In this document: positions 48,501 to 56,491 of the stretch, piece by piece | Layout: each line of letters opens with the position of its first letter | Numbering within the stretch: position 1 is the stretch's first letter | Source of the DNA: Candidatus Rhodoferax bjergmarkensis | Lineage (GTDB): Bacteria; Pseudomonadota; Gammaproteobacteria; Burkholderiales; Burkholderiaceae_C | Assembly: GCA_016708345.1 (NCBI GenBank) | Contig: JADJFX010000002.1 | Coordinates: forward strand, 496,001-560,000 | Direction of reading: 5' to 3' | DNA length: 64,000 nt | Notes under the pieces: generated by a model | The model's database searches: none | What the model was told of the DNA's origin: nothing | The model's input: the letters and a program-made list of their open reading frames with translations, nothing else | Made by a program: the position numbers and the translations under genes

Positions 48501-48716
48501 GACGTGCTCACCGATGCCAATGAAGCCTCGATTGCCCAAACCATCATTGCACTGGGCAAAAGCCTGGGGCTGGGCGTGATCGCGGAAGGTGTCGAAACCC
48601 AGGACCAGCAGGATTTTCTGGCCGCCTCAGGCTGCCATGCCTACCAGGGGTATTTCATCAGCCGGCCGTTGCCGATTGACCGGTTTGAAGAGTTTGCCCA
48701 CAAGCTGGCAGCGTAA
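45550..48716 (+). pseudogene. dCache-HAMP-PAS-GGDEF-EAL protein split by a -1 frameshift
   Basis: The first frame (45550-46182) has TM1 and most of the dCache sensor and ends at ...K-S-G-G-Y-V-L-F-R-R-R-I-G. The second (from 46185) continues the sensor with TATDKSLVMKELPKAGVNP, TM2, HAMP, PAS (near VVTDAQGVILRVNRAF), GGDEF (RLGGDEFVVMLAN) and EAL (GAEVLVRWLHPVRG). The total of 3167 bases is one short of 1056 codons. One extra T in the TTTTT at 46160-46164 restores the frame seen in the paralogous kinase at 37598. A sequencing error is as likely as real inactivation. Confidence 0.88.
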
Positions 48717-48729
48717 TTCCCGATCCTGT

Positions 48730-49755
48730 TTACAACAAAGCTTCGCGGGTGATGCCACGGCGAGACAAATAACGTTTTAGCTTGAGCAAAGCTTCGTTTT
48801 GCACCTGGCGCACACGCTCACGGGTCAGCCCCAGGCGCACGCTGAGCACATCCAGGGTTTCGGGGTCACGGTCGTGCAAGCCAAAACGCCCTTCCAGCAC
48901 TTCTTTTTCACGCCCGTTCAAGGTGTCCATCCATTCCTGCAGCAAACGCTCAACCTCATGGCTCTGGGTGACGCCCGACGGGTCCAGCGTGACCTCGTCC
49001 ACCAGCGAGTCGCCCAAGGTTGCGGTGTCGTCGCTTCGATCCTTGGTGGCATCGAGCGACCGGGGCATCTCAGCCATGACCAGCAGGTCTGCCACACTGG
49101 CCGCGTCGCGGCCCAACAGGGCAGCAATGTCTTCCACCCGAATGCCATCGGGCCGGCTGGCCACAAAGCTTGCGTCATTTTCCAGCGCCCGGCGCGCGCG
49201 CAGCACCTGCTGCAGCTCCCTGACCACATTCACCGGCAGGCGCACCGCCCTGCCCTGGTACATCAGGGCACGGTCCACCGACTGGCGAATCCACCACGTG
49301 GCATAAGTCGAAAAGCGGAACCCGCGCTCGGGCTCGAACTTGTCAATGGCGTGCATGAGCCCGAGGTTGCCTTCCTCGATCAGGTCCGACAAGGGCACAC
49401 CACGGCCAAGGTAGCCCTTGGCAATGCTCACCACCAGGCGCAGATTGTGTTCAATCATGCTCTGGCGCGCCGCAAAATCACCGGCACGGGCGCGGGTGGC
49501 AAAGTCGAATTCTTCCTGGGGGGTGAACAGCTCGGTCCGGCGCACATTGCGCAGGTAAACCGAAAGCGTGTCGCCCGGCTCACCGCTGACGTCGGGTGAC
49601 AGGGCCAGCTCTTCAAAAGGCCTGTCTGCTACAAATTCAATAGCTTCTTGCGCAGATTCCACGTGCGCAAGAAGCATATTTTCTATATTTTCATGACCAT
49701 CGTGTGTGGGGCGTGCTGCCACCGGGCCAGCACCAGTTACAGCTTGCTTTTTCAC
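48730..49755 (-). CDS. rpoS: RNA polymerase sigma factor RpoS, with an in-frame repeat insertion
   Basis: The 341-residue group 2 sigma-70 protein has region 1.2 [21 protein letters not shown], region 2 with [16 protein letters not shown] and [20 protein letters not shown], and region 4 with [15 protein letters not shown] and the recognition helix [16 protein letters not shown]. It directs stationary-phase and stress transcription. Residues about 22-42 ([20 protein letters not shown]) are encoded by a palindromic element (49628-49680) read antisense, ahead of region 1.2. It is the last gene of surE-pcm-nlpD-rpoS, 12 bases after nlpD. An additional promoter inside nlpD is usual in other bacteria. 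Confidence 0.95.
   Translation of the reverse strand: MKKQAVTGAGPVAARPTHDGHENIENMLLAHVESAQEAIEFVADRPFEELALSPDVSGEPGDTLSVYLRNVRRTELFTPQEEFDFATRARAGDFAARQSMIEHNLRLVVSIAKGYLGRGVPLSDLIEEGNLGLMHAIDKFEPERGFRFSTYATWWIRQSVDRALMYQGRAVRLPVNVVRELQQVLRARRALENDASFVASRPDGIRVEDIAALLGRDAASVADLLVMAEMPRSLDATKDRSDDTATLGDSLVDEVTLDPSGVTQSHEVERLLQEWMDTLNGREKEVLEGRFGLHDRDPETLDVLSVRLGLTRERVRQVQNEALLKLKRYLSRRGITREALL
49628..49680 (+). repeat. Palindromic element in frame inside rpoS (antisense)
   Basis: GCTAC, nine bases, then perfect 12-bp arms GCTTCTTGCGCA (49643-49654) and TGCGCAAGAAGC (49664-49675) around a 9-base loop. The coding strand gives [16 protein letters not shown]. The GTA codon at 49632 is 41 codons from the rpoS start, in the same phase as in rlmD. 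Confidence 0.85.
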
Positions 49756-49767
49756 GGCAGTACCTGG

Positions 49768-50688
49768 CTACCGGGGGGGCAGGTACTTGGTCGGATCGAC
49801 CGGCTTGCCTTGGCGACGCACTTCAAAGTGCAGCTTCACACGGTCAGCGTCGGTGTTGCCCATTTCGGCAATCTTCTGGCCCCGGCGCACCGACTGGTCT
49901 TCTTTGATCAGCAGGGTCTGGTTATGGGCATAGGCGGTGAGAAAGGTGTTGTTGTGTTTGAGGATGATCAGGTTGCCGTAGCCGCGCAGCCCGGCACCTA
50001 CATAAACCACCCGCCCGTCGGCAGCGGCCAGCACCGGCTCGCCCGCCGTGCCGCCAATGTCCAGGCCTTTGTTTTTAACCTCGTCAAAACCGGCCAGCAC
50101 CGGGCCATGGGTGGGCCAGATCCAGGCCAGTTCGTCTTCGCCATGGGTGACAGCTGCTGCGGGAACAGTGGCCGCTGCTGCTGAAACTGCGGCAACCGCT
50201 GCCGGTGCAGGCGCTGAACTGGCCGCTGGCGCAGGTTTTTCGGCAGCGCTTGCTCCCACCGGAGCCAAGGCCGCTGTTTTGGCACTGGGTGTGCTGACCG
50301 GCTTGGTGACCACACCCGAGGCAGCTACCTGCCCCAGCGGCGGTGCCACCCGCAGCACCTGGCCGACCTCGATCAAATTGGGGTTTTCCAGGGCGCTCCA
50401 GCGCGCAATGTCTTTGGACGACTGGCCGTTGTCCAGCCCGATGCGAATCAGCGTGTCCCCGGGTTTGACGGTGTAGTAACCGGGCTTGCCTGCGTTCTCA
50501 GCGCCTGGCAGCACCTTGACGGCCACCGGCTCCACCGGCAAGGTCTTGCCAATGGCGGTGCCCCGGTCTTCCACCGGCGCTTGCGTGAGCGTTTTGCCAG
50601 CGCACCCGGCCAGCAACAATGCAGCCGTACCCCACAGCAGCGCCGACCCCAGACGAGAAATCAAACCATTCATACGTGTTTCCTTCAT
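49768..50688 (-). CDS. nlpD: NlpD-like lipoprotein: LysM plus degenerate M23 peptidase domain
   Basis: The protein has 306 residues. The ATG at 50688 overlaps the pcm stop (ATGA); an ATG five codons later has its own AGGAA. The signal peptide ends in the lipobox LLLAGC. LysM (YYTVKPGDTLIRIGLDNGQ, about 72-115) binds peptidoglycan. An Ala/Pro-rich linker leads to an M23 domain with GLDIGG and LHFEVRRQGKPVDPTKYLPP. The catalytic zinc residues are altered as in E. coli NlpD, which activates the amidase AmiC instead of cutting peptidoglycan. It probably does the same in the outer membrane. Confidence 0.94.
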   Translation of the reverse strand: MKETRMNGLISRLGSALLWGTAALLLAGCAGKTLTQAPVEDRGTAIGKTLPVEPVAVKVLPGAENAGKPGYYTVKPGDTLIRIGLDNGQSSKDIARWSALENPNLIEVGQVLRVAPPLGQVAASGVVTKPVSTPSAKTAALAPVGASAAEKPAPAASSAPAPAAVAAVSAAAATVPAAAVTHGEDELAWIWPTHGPVLAGFDEVKNKGLDIGGTAGEPVLAAADGRVVYVGAGLRGYGNLIILKHNNTFLTAYAHNQTLLIKEDQSVRRGQKIAEMGNTDADRVKLHFEVRRQGKPVDPTKYLPPR

Positions 50689-51479
50689 GCTACGCCTGAT
50701 TTTAGGGGGACAAAATGAACCGCCTCCAGCACCGTTTGCCGTAATCCCTGGGCTGTGCGGTCTATCACCACCAGCGCCTGTTTTCCAGCCGATGTGGCCC
50801 CTGCCGACACGGGTGCGACCAAACGCCCGCCGACGGCCAACTGGTCCACCCAGGCTTGCGGCACGGCCTCGCCTCCCGCAGCCGCAATGATGGCAGCGTA
50901 AGGCGCCCCTTTCTCAAAGCCCGCCATGCCATCGCCAAACAAAAGGTGCAAATTGGCCAGCCGCAAATGGCGCAGGTTTTCCCGCGCCTTGTCGTGCAAG
51001 CCCCGCAGGCGCTCAATGCTGTAAACCTCATGGGCCAGCAGGCTGAGCACCGCTGCCTGGTAGCCACAGCCGGTGCCAATCTCCAGCACCCGGCCCAATT
51101 TACCGGTCGCGCCATTGCGCAGCAGCTCCGCCATGCGCGACACCACGCCGGGCTTGGAGATGGTCTGCCCCAGTCCGATAGGCAAACTGGTGTCTTCATA
51201 GGCCTGGTTGATCAGGGCGCTGTCCACGAAACGGTGGCGTTCTATGGTGCCCATGGCTTCGAGCACCAGGGGGTCGGTAATGCCCTGCTGCCTGAGTTTT
51301 TGCACCATGTTCATGCGCACCGCGCTGGAGTCCATGCCATGCCCCTGCGGCACCAAGGACACGCTTGCTTTGGCGGCAGCTTTGACTGGCGTGCGCGCAG
51401 GCGCGCTGCCGGGCTGATTTGGCGTGGGTTTTCCGACCGAAAAATCAAGCCGGGCCGGAAAGCGTGGACGTTCTTTCAT
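50685..51479 (-). CDS. pcm: Protein-L-isoaspartate O-methyltransferase
   Basis: The protein has 264 residues, about 50 longer than E. coli Pcm because of a Pro/Ala/Lys-rich N-terminal extension. The core has [40 protein letters not shown] and [15 protein letters not shown]. The SAM motif is [19 protein letters not shown], and later [16 protein letters not shown] follows. It methylates isoaspartate residues in damaged proteins so they can be repaired. It overlaps surE and nlpD by four bases each, so the operon is tightly coupled. Confidence 0.95.
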   Translation of the reverse strand: MKERPRFPARLDFSVGKPTPNQPGSAPARTPVKAAAKASVSLVPQGHGMDSSAVRMNMVQKLRQQGITDPLVLEAMGTIERHRFVDSALINQAYEDTSLPIGLGQTISKPGVVSRMAELLRNGATGKLGRVLEIGTGCGYQAAVLSLLAHEVYSIERLRGLHDKARENLRHLRLANLHLLFGDGMAGFEKGAPYAAIIAAAGGEAVPQAWVDQLAVGGRLVAPVSAGATSAGKQALVVIDRTAQGLRQTVLEAVHFVPLKSGVA

Positions 51480-52237
51480 GCAGCGCTCAGTTTGGCGGCG
51501 GTTTGCGCCCAGTAACCCAGGTGGTCATGGTCGGTCAAATCGACTTTCAAGGGGGTGATGGAGATGTGGCCTTGGGTGGTGGCGTGAAAATCGGTGCCCT
51601 CGGCGTCGTCCTTGATCGGCCCGGCCGCGCCGATCCAGTACATGGTTTCGCCGCGCGGGCTTTGCTGGGTGATCACCGGCTCGGCAACGTGGCGCCGGCC
51701 CAGCCGGCACAACTTCACATGGCCCAGTTGTTCATAGGGCAGGCTGGGAATATTGACATTGAGCAACCAGGCGCTGGAGCCTATGAGGTTTTGCTGGGCC
51801 ATTTGCAGCACCAGTTCCCTGGCCTTGCGCGCCGCTGCGTCCAGATGCGCCCAGTTTCTTTCGACCTGCGAGAACGCAATGGCCGGCACGCCAAACAAAT
51901 AACCCTCCATGGCCGCGCCCACGGTGCCGGAGTAAATGGTGTCATCACCCATGTTGGCACCATTGTTGATGCCAGAGACCACCAGATCGGGCCGGTAACC
52001 GAGCAAGCCGGTCAAGGCAATGTGCATGCAGTCGGCCGGTGTGCCATTGACATAGCGAAACCCGTTGCTGGACCGGTGAACATACAGCGGGGCATTGAGC
52101 GTCAGCGCGTTGGACTTGGCGCTGTTGTTGTGCTCCGGCGCAATCACTTCGACCTCGGCCACGTCTTTCAAGGCGTCATAAAGGGCCAGGATGCCGGGTG
52201 CCTGGTAGCCATCGTCGTTGGAAATAAGAATCTTCAT
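51476..52237 (-). CDS. surE: 5'/3'-nucleotidase SurE
   Basis: The protein has 253 residues from the ATG at 52237 ([20 protein letters not shown]); a TTG two codons earlier opens the frame. The metal-binding Asp pair is in SNDDG, followed by [20 protein letters not shown] and [25 protein letters not shown] sequence. It removes phosphate from nucleoside monophosphates and is induced with stationary-phase genes. It is first in surE-pcm-nlpD-rpoS. Confidence 0.95.
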   Translation of the reverse strand: MKILISNDDGYQAPGILALYDALKDVAEVEVIAPEHNNSAKSNALTLNAPLYVHRSSNGFRYVNGTPADCMHIALTGLLGYRPDLVVSGINNGANMGDDTIYSGTVGAAMEGYLFGVPAIAFSQVERNWAHLDAAARKARELVLQMAQQNLIGSSAWLLNVNIPSLPYEQLGHVKLCRLGRRHVAEPVITQQSPRGETMYWIGAAGPIKDDAEGTDFHATTQGHISITPLKVDLTDHDHLGYWAQTAAKLSAA

Positions 52238-52373
52238 GGTCAAACAGAGTTAACGGACATTGTAGGGGGGCACTTGGCCGGGTAGCCAAGGTGACACAAA
52301 GTGACTGCTGAGGGATTTTCCTGAGTCCGTGCGGCTTTATCATGCGATCAACTTTTTATCAGGAGAACTGCTC

Positions 52374-53348
52374 ATGCAAGCTTGGCTATGTGAAAACCCG
52401 GTAGGTGTGGACGCGCTGGAATGGAAAGAACTGCCCACGCCCCAGCCGAAGGCGGGTGAGGTGCTGATCGAGATCAAGGCGGCCAGCCTGAACTTTCCGG
52501 ACATTTTGATTGTTCAAAACAAATACCAGATCAAGCCGCCCCTGCCCTTCGTGCCAGGCTCCGAATATGCGGGCGTTGTGCAGGCGGTGGGTGATGGCGT
52601 GACCCACCTCAAAGTCGGTCAGCATGTGGCCTGCCTCTCGGGTACTGGCGGTTTTGCTACACATACAGTAGCGCCTGCCGCATTGTGTATGCCGCTTCCG
52701 GCCGCATTTCCCTTTGTGGATGCGGCGGCCTTCATCATGATTTACGCCACCTCCTACCACGCGCTGGTGGACCGCGCCCAGCTCAAAGCCGGTGAAACCG
52801 TGCTGGTGTTGGGCGCTGCCGGGGGCGTGGGTACCTCGGCCATCCAGATTGCCAAGGCCTGCGGTGCCAGGGTGATTGCGGCCGCTTCCACCGATGAAAA
52901 GTGCGCGCTGTGCAAATCATTGGGTGCCGATGCCACCCTCAACTATTCAAAAGAGAACCTGCGCGATGCCATCAAGCTGCTGACCGACGGCAAAGGCCCC
53001 GATGTCATTTACGACCCCGTGGGTGGCGAATTTGCCGAACCGGCCTTTCGCTCCATTGCCTGGCGCGGGCGCTACCTGGTGGTGGGCTTCGCCTCCGGCC
53101 CGATTCCCGCTTTGCCTTTGAACCTGACCCTGCTCAAGGGTGCCTCCCTGGTGGGCGTGTTCTGGGGCGATTTCGCCAAACGCGAGCCCAAGGCCAATGC
53201 AGCCATGATGATGGAACTGGCCCAGTGGTATGCCCAAGGCAAGATCAAACCGGTGATTGACCGCACCATGCCGATGGCAGAACTCAAGGCCGCTTACGCC
53301 CACATGGGCTCACGTGGCGTCAAAGGCAAACTGGTCATGGTGAATTAA
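52374..53348 (+). CDS. NADPH:quinone oxidoreductase (MDR family)
   Basis: The protein has 324 residues from the ATG at 52374, with an AGGAGA site 6-11 bases upstream; the frame opens 15 codons earlier. The GroES-like N-terminal half contains IKAASLNFPDILIVQNKYQ and FVPGSEYAGVVQAVGDGV. The NADPH fold has ETVLVLGAAGGVGTSAIQIA (about 137-156) and GADATLNYSKENLRDAI. No zinc ligands are present, as in quinone oxidoreductases. It probably reduces quinones or enoyl compounds with NADPH. It is the first gene of a plus-strand pair with the protease. Confidence 0.88.
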   Translation: MQAWLCENPVGVDALEWKELPTPQPKAGEVLIEIKAASLNFPDILIVQNKYQIKPPLPFVPGSEYAGVVQAVGDGVTHLKVGQHVACLSGTGGFATHTVAPAALCMPLPAAFPFVDAAAFIMIYATSYHALVDRAQLKAGETVLVLGAAGGVGTSAIQIAKACGARVIAAASTDEKCALCKSLGADATLNYSKENLRDAIKLLTDGKGPDVIYDPVGGEFAEPAFRSIAWRGRYLVVGFASGPIPALPLNLTLLKGASLVGVFWGDFAKREPKANAAMMMELAQWYAQGKIKPVIDRTMPMAELKAAYAHMGSRGVKGKLVMVN

Positions 53349-53425
53349 CCACAGTTATCCAGCTGTGTTCAGGCAGAATTGCCAGCTCATTACCGACTGG
53401 CGATTGCTGCCATCCAGAACACTCC

Positions 53426-55006
53426 ATGATTTTTTGTTTACCTAGCGTTCGTCGCTGCCTTGGGCCCATCCTGATCAGTTGTTCGGCCTTCGCTGTTGCG
53501 GCAGTTCCTGAGCCTGCTGTTCCATCCGAAACACCTGTTGCCAGTGCCGCCGAGGCCGTGCCACTCAATGGTGCCAGCAGTGTGGCCCATGCTGTGGTCA
53601 AGGTATTTGCCACCTCTCGCGCACCAGACCCCTACAAACCCTGGGCCAAACAAGCGCCAGCCGAATCCACCGGCACCGGCGTGGTGATTGAAGGCAAACG
53701 CATCCTGACCAACGCACACGTGGTCGCCTATGCCAGCCAGATCCAGATTCAGGCCAACCAGGCCGGTGACAAAGTCAACGCCACCGTGGTGGCCATTGCC
53801 CCGGGTATCGACCTGGCGGTGCTCAAGCTCGACGATGAGACGTTCTTTGAAACCCATGACCCGCTGGCGCGCGCCAATACGCTGCCGGAGATCAAGGACG
53901 CAGTGCTGGCTTACGGCTACCCGACGGGCGGCACCTCGCTGTCCATCACCAAGGGCATCGTCTCGCGCATCGAGTTCACGCCGTACAACCCGCCGGTGGC
54001 AGGGCTGCGCATTCAGATCGACGCGGCCATCAACCCCGGCAACAGCGGCGGCCCAGCCATCGTGGACGACAAAATGATTGGCGTGGCCTTTAGCTCACTC
54101 AACAGCGCACAAAACATCGGTTACATCATTCCCAATGAAGAAATCGAGTTGTTCCTCAAGGACATTGAAGACGGCCGCTACGACGGCAAACCCAACTTTT
54201 TTGACGACCTGCAAACGCTGGACAACCTGGCCCTGCGCGCTTTCCTCAAACTGGACAAGGGCGTCAAAGGCATTGTGGTGCACCGCCCCTACCGCAAGGA
54301 CGCCGCCTACCCTTTGAAAAAGTGGGATGTCATTACCCACGTGGACGGCACACAGGTTGACGACCAGGGCATGGTGATCGAGGGCGCGGAGTTGCGCTTG
54401 AATTTGCGCTATCTGGTGCAAAAACGGGCCAAAAACGGCGTGATACCGTTGACGATCCTGCGCGCAGGAAAACCCATGCGCATTGATTTGCCGGTGCCCG
54501 CCGAGCGGCCCTACCTGATTCCTGACCTCAAAAGCGACTATCCGCTTTATTTTGTCTATGGGCCGCTGGTGTTTTCCAAAGCCAGTGCGCAATTCGTATC
54601 GTTCATGAACGGCAACGCCAATGCCATGGCGGCTTTCAGCTTTGTGCGCAGCCCACTGGTGACGCGCCGCTGGGATTCGCCCGATGCACAGCAAGAGGAG
54701 CTGGTCGTGGTGGCCTCACCGTTTTTTCCACACAAACTCGCGGTGGGTTACGCCAACCCGGCTTTTTCCGTGGTCGATACCGTCAACGGAACCAAAATTC
54801 GCAGCCTGCGCCACCTGGTCGCATTGTTGCGGGACATGAAAGACGAGTTTGTCAGCATCGAAACCGACAACCGAGGCGGTGAAACCATGGTGTTCGCCCA
54901 CAAGGAGATGCTCGCTGCCGTGGAAGACATCCTGAGCGACAACGGCGTGCGGGCCCAGGGTTCACCCTCGCTCATGGAACTGTGGAAATCCAAACGAGCG
55001 CCCTGA
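53426..55006 (+). CDS. Deg/HtrA-like periplasmic serine protease with PDZ-like region
   Basis: The protein has 526 residues with an N-terminal hydrophobic signal (about 1-26). The chymotrypsin-fold triad is His98 (ILTNAHVV), Asp129 (PGIDLAVLKL) and Ser207 (AAINPGNSGGPAIVD). A PDZ-like segment follows (GVKGIVVHRPYRKDAAYPLK) and a long C-terminal part (about 390-520), unlike classical DegP. This resembles the Deg family with a second, degenerate PDZ region seen in plant Deg9-like proteins and their bacterial relatives. It probably acts in periplasmic protein quality control. The spacer of 77 bases after the oxidoreductase makes co-transcription possible. Confidence 0.87.
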   Translation: MIFCLPSVRRCLGPILISCSAFAVAAVPEPAVPSETPVASAAEAVPLNGASSVAHAVVKVFATSRAPDPYKPWAKQAPAESTGTGVVIEGKRILTNAHVVAYASQIQIQANQAGDKVNATVVAIAPGIDLAVLKLDDETFFETHDPLARANTLPEIKDAVLAYGYPTGGTSLSITKGIVSRIEFTPYNPPVAGLRIQIDAAINPGNSGGPAIVDDKMIGVAFSSLNSAQNIGYIIPNEEIELFLKDIEDGRYDGKPNFFDDLQTLDNLALRAFLKLDKGVKGIVVHRPYRKDAAYPLKKWDVITHVDGTQVDDQGMVIEGAELRLNLRYLVQKRAKNGVIPLTILRAGKPMRIDLPVPAERPYLIPDLKSDYPLYFVYGPLVFSKASAQFVSFMNGNANAMAAFSFVRSPLVTRRWDSPDAQQEELVVVASPFFPHKLAVGYANPAFSVVDTVNGTKIRSLRHLVALLRDMKDEFVSIETDNRGGETMVFAHKEMLAAVEDILSDNGVRAQGSPSLMELWKSKRAP

Positions 55007-55011
55007 AACTG

Positions 55012-55076
55012 TATAGGGAAATATGGTCTTGCGCAGATTGGACGGGCGCGGGCAGCTATCAAATTCATAACATCCG
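55012..55076 (+). repeat. Palindromic element copy, 3' side of the protease gene
   Basis: CTTGCGCA, nine bases, GGGCGCGGGCAGCTATCAAATTC-type sequence follows the family on its right side. The left arm is divergent (GTATAGGGAAATATGG). Confidence 0.55.
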
Positions 55077-55110
55077 TTTCCCCACTCCCCCCCGCCCCTC
55101 TCCCGCCCCG

Positions 55111-55382
55111 CCGGGCGGATGTAAACAGCTGACTTGCCGACTCACAAACTCACCAATTCAATCAACGACTGACCCAACGCCATGCGGCACGGGTACGTCC
55201 TGACTTAAAAGACGCGGCCAAATGGGCTGTTAAGGCTCCCCTTTCCGCCCCGGCGGGGGTGGAAAGGGGTTGGGGGATAGGGGGTATTGCGAATTTGGAA
55301 CGGACGGATACAGCGATAAGGATTGAAACAGGGCTTTGCGCAGATGGGACGGGCGCAGGCAGCTATCAAATTCATAACATCC
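55111..55382. repeat. Long direct repeat, copy 1 (includes a palindromic element at its end)
   Basis: It begins CCGGGCGGATGTAAACAGC and shares most of about 270 bases with copy 2, including ACGGGTACGTCCTGACTTA and a CCCCTTTCCGCCCC-rich hairpin. The last 58 bases (55325-55382) hold a palindromic element right arm (GCGCAGGCAGCTATC). Confidence 0.8.
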
Positions 55383-55521
55383 TTTTCCCCCACTCACTCC
55401 CCCCCGCCCCTCTCCCGCCCCGCCGGGCGGAAGAGGGGAGCCTTCAACAGCCCATTTGGCCGCGTGTTTTAAGTAGATGAGTTCATCTCCACCGGCAACA
55501 CTGTGGCTGTGCAAACCCCAG

Positions 55522-55802
55522 CCGGGCGGATGTAAATAGCTGACTTGCCGACTCACAAACTCACCAATTCAACCAACGACTGACCCAACGCCACGCGGCA
55601 CGGGTACGTCCTGACTTAAAAGACGCGGCCAAATGGGGCTGTTGGCTCCCCTTTCCGCCCCGGCGGGGGTGGAAAGGGGTTGGGGGATAGGGGGGGAAAT
55701 AAGGTATTGCGAATTTGGAACGGGCGGATACAGCGATGAGGATTGAAAACAGAGCTTTGCGCACAGGAGACAAGCGCAGACAGCTATCAAATTCATACCA
55801 TC
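55522..55802. repeat. Long direct repeat, copy 2
   Basis: It starts 411 bases after copy 1 and differs by a few substitutions and a 9-base addition near 55692-55700. It also ends in a palindromic element copy (55738-55800). It stops about 28 bases before the ubiC stop codon. Confidence 0.8.
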
Positions 55803-55830
55803 CGTTTCCCCCACTCACGCCCCGTGCAAG

Positions 55831-56391
55831 CTAGACCAAGGCGCTCGAAGGTGCCCAGAAGCTGATTGGCGGTGCAAACACCTCCATCACCAGCAAGGGC
55901 GCACCACGTCGCACAAAGACGGAGCGACGCGCTGGCAAAACCCGTGACGCTGGCTGCTGGCCAGTGGCAATCTGCCAGGCATGACCCACATCGCGGCGCA
56001 AACCACTGGCAGGCCGCAGCTCAGCAAACTCAAGGGGCCGACGCGTGATGGCGCTGGCGCGCTTGAACAGCACATCGGCCAAAGGCCGCGTGCCCAGGCC
56101 ACGGATCGCGCGCCACGGCCCCAATGAATGGTGATGAGCCGTCACGCTGCGGGCAAACACCAGCGCCACACTGTCCACGCGCAGCACCACCTCGCGCACA
56201 TAACCTACCCGCTCGCCCGCCAGGCCCAAAGCACGGGCCTCATCCGGGCGCAGCGGTTGCCGCCCCTGCGCCATCACCTGCACGGTGAACGTGCGCCCTG
56301 CCCCGGCCAGCCGTGCGCTGAGCGAGCCAGCAGCACCCACCCAGCGCCGCACGCTGCCGCGATGTGGGTTGCGGGTGCTCCAGTGCGTCAT
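55831..56391 (-). CDS. ubiC: Chorismate lyase-like protein (ubiquinone biosynthesis)
   Basis: The protein has about 186 residues from the ATG at 56391; an ATG at 56415 would add eight, and the longer open frame above that is not family-like. The segment SLSARLAGAGRTFTVQVMAQ, then RVGYVREVVLRVDSVALVFA and GLGTRPLADVLF resembles UbiC, which splits chorismate to 4-hydroxybenzoate and pyruvate. The C-terminal part carries RSVFVRRGAPLLVMEVFAPP. The protein is a little longer than E. coli UbiC. Confidence 0.82.
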   Translation of the reverse strand: MTHWSTRNPHRGSVRRWVGAAGSLSARLAGAGRTFTVQVMAQGRQPLRPDEARALGLAGERVGYVREVVLRVDSVALVFARSVTAHHHSLGPWRAIRGLGTRPLADVLFKRASAITRRPLEFAELRPASGLRRDVGHAWQIATGQQPASRVLPARRSVFVRRGAPLLVMEVFAPPISFWAPSSALV

Positions 56392-56491
56392 TCCATTTCC
56401 AGATCGGTACGACATTAGGCGCAAAGCCGCAGACAGTGCTGTAGCACGGCAAGGCGAAGCAACAACATGTCGGATTGATATGGGAATGGAA

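Larger units (their letters stand above)
55007..55830. other. 824-base repeat-rich spacer without a gene
   Basis: It contains two near-identical blocks 411 bases apart (55111-55382 and 55522-55802), each ending in a palindromic element copy, plus a third element at 55012-55076. It also holds several C/G-rich inverted segments such as CTCCCGCCCCGCCGGGCGG and CCGCCCCGGCGGGGGTGG. The open frames in it are shadow frames. Confidence 0.75.

Noticed and set aside
52650..52700. GCTAC...GTAGCGC inside the quinone oxidoreductase
   Set aside because: The protein there (GGFATHTVAPAALCMPLP) matches the family's normal length, and the inverse arm is missing, so this is ordinary coding sequence.
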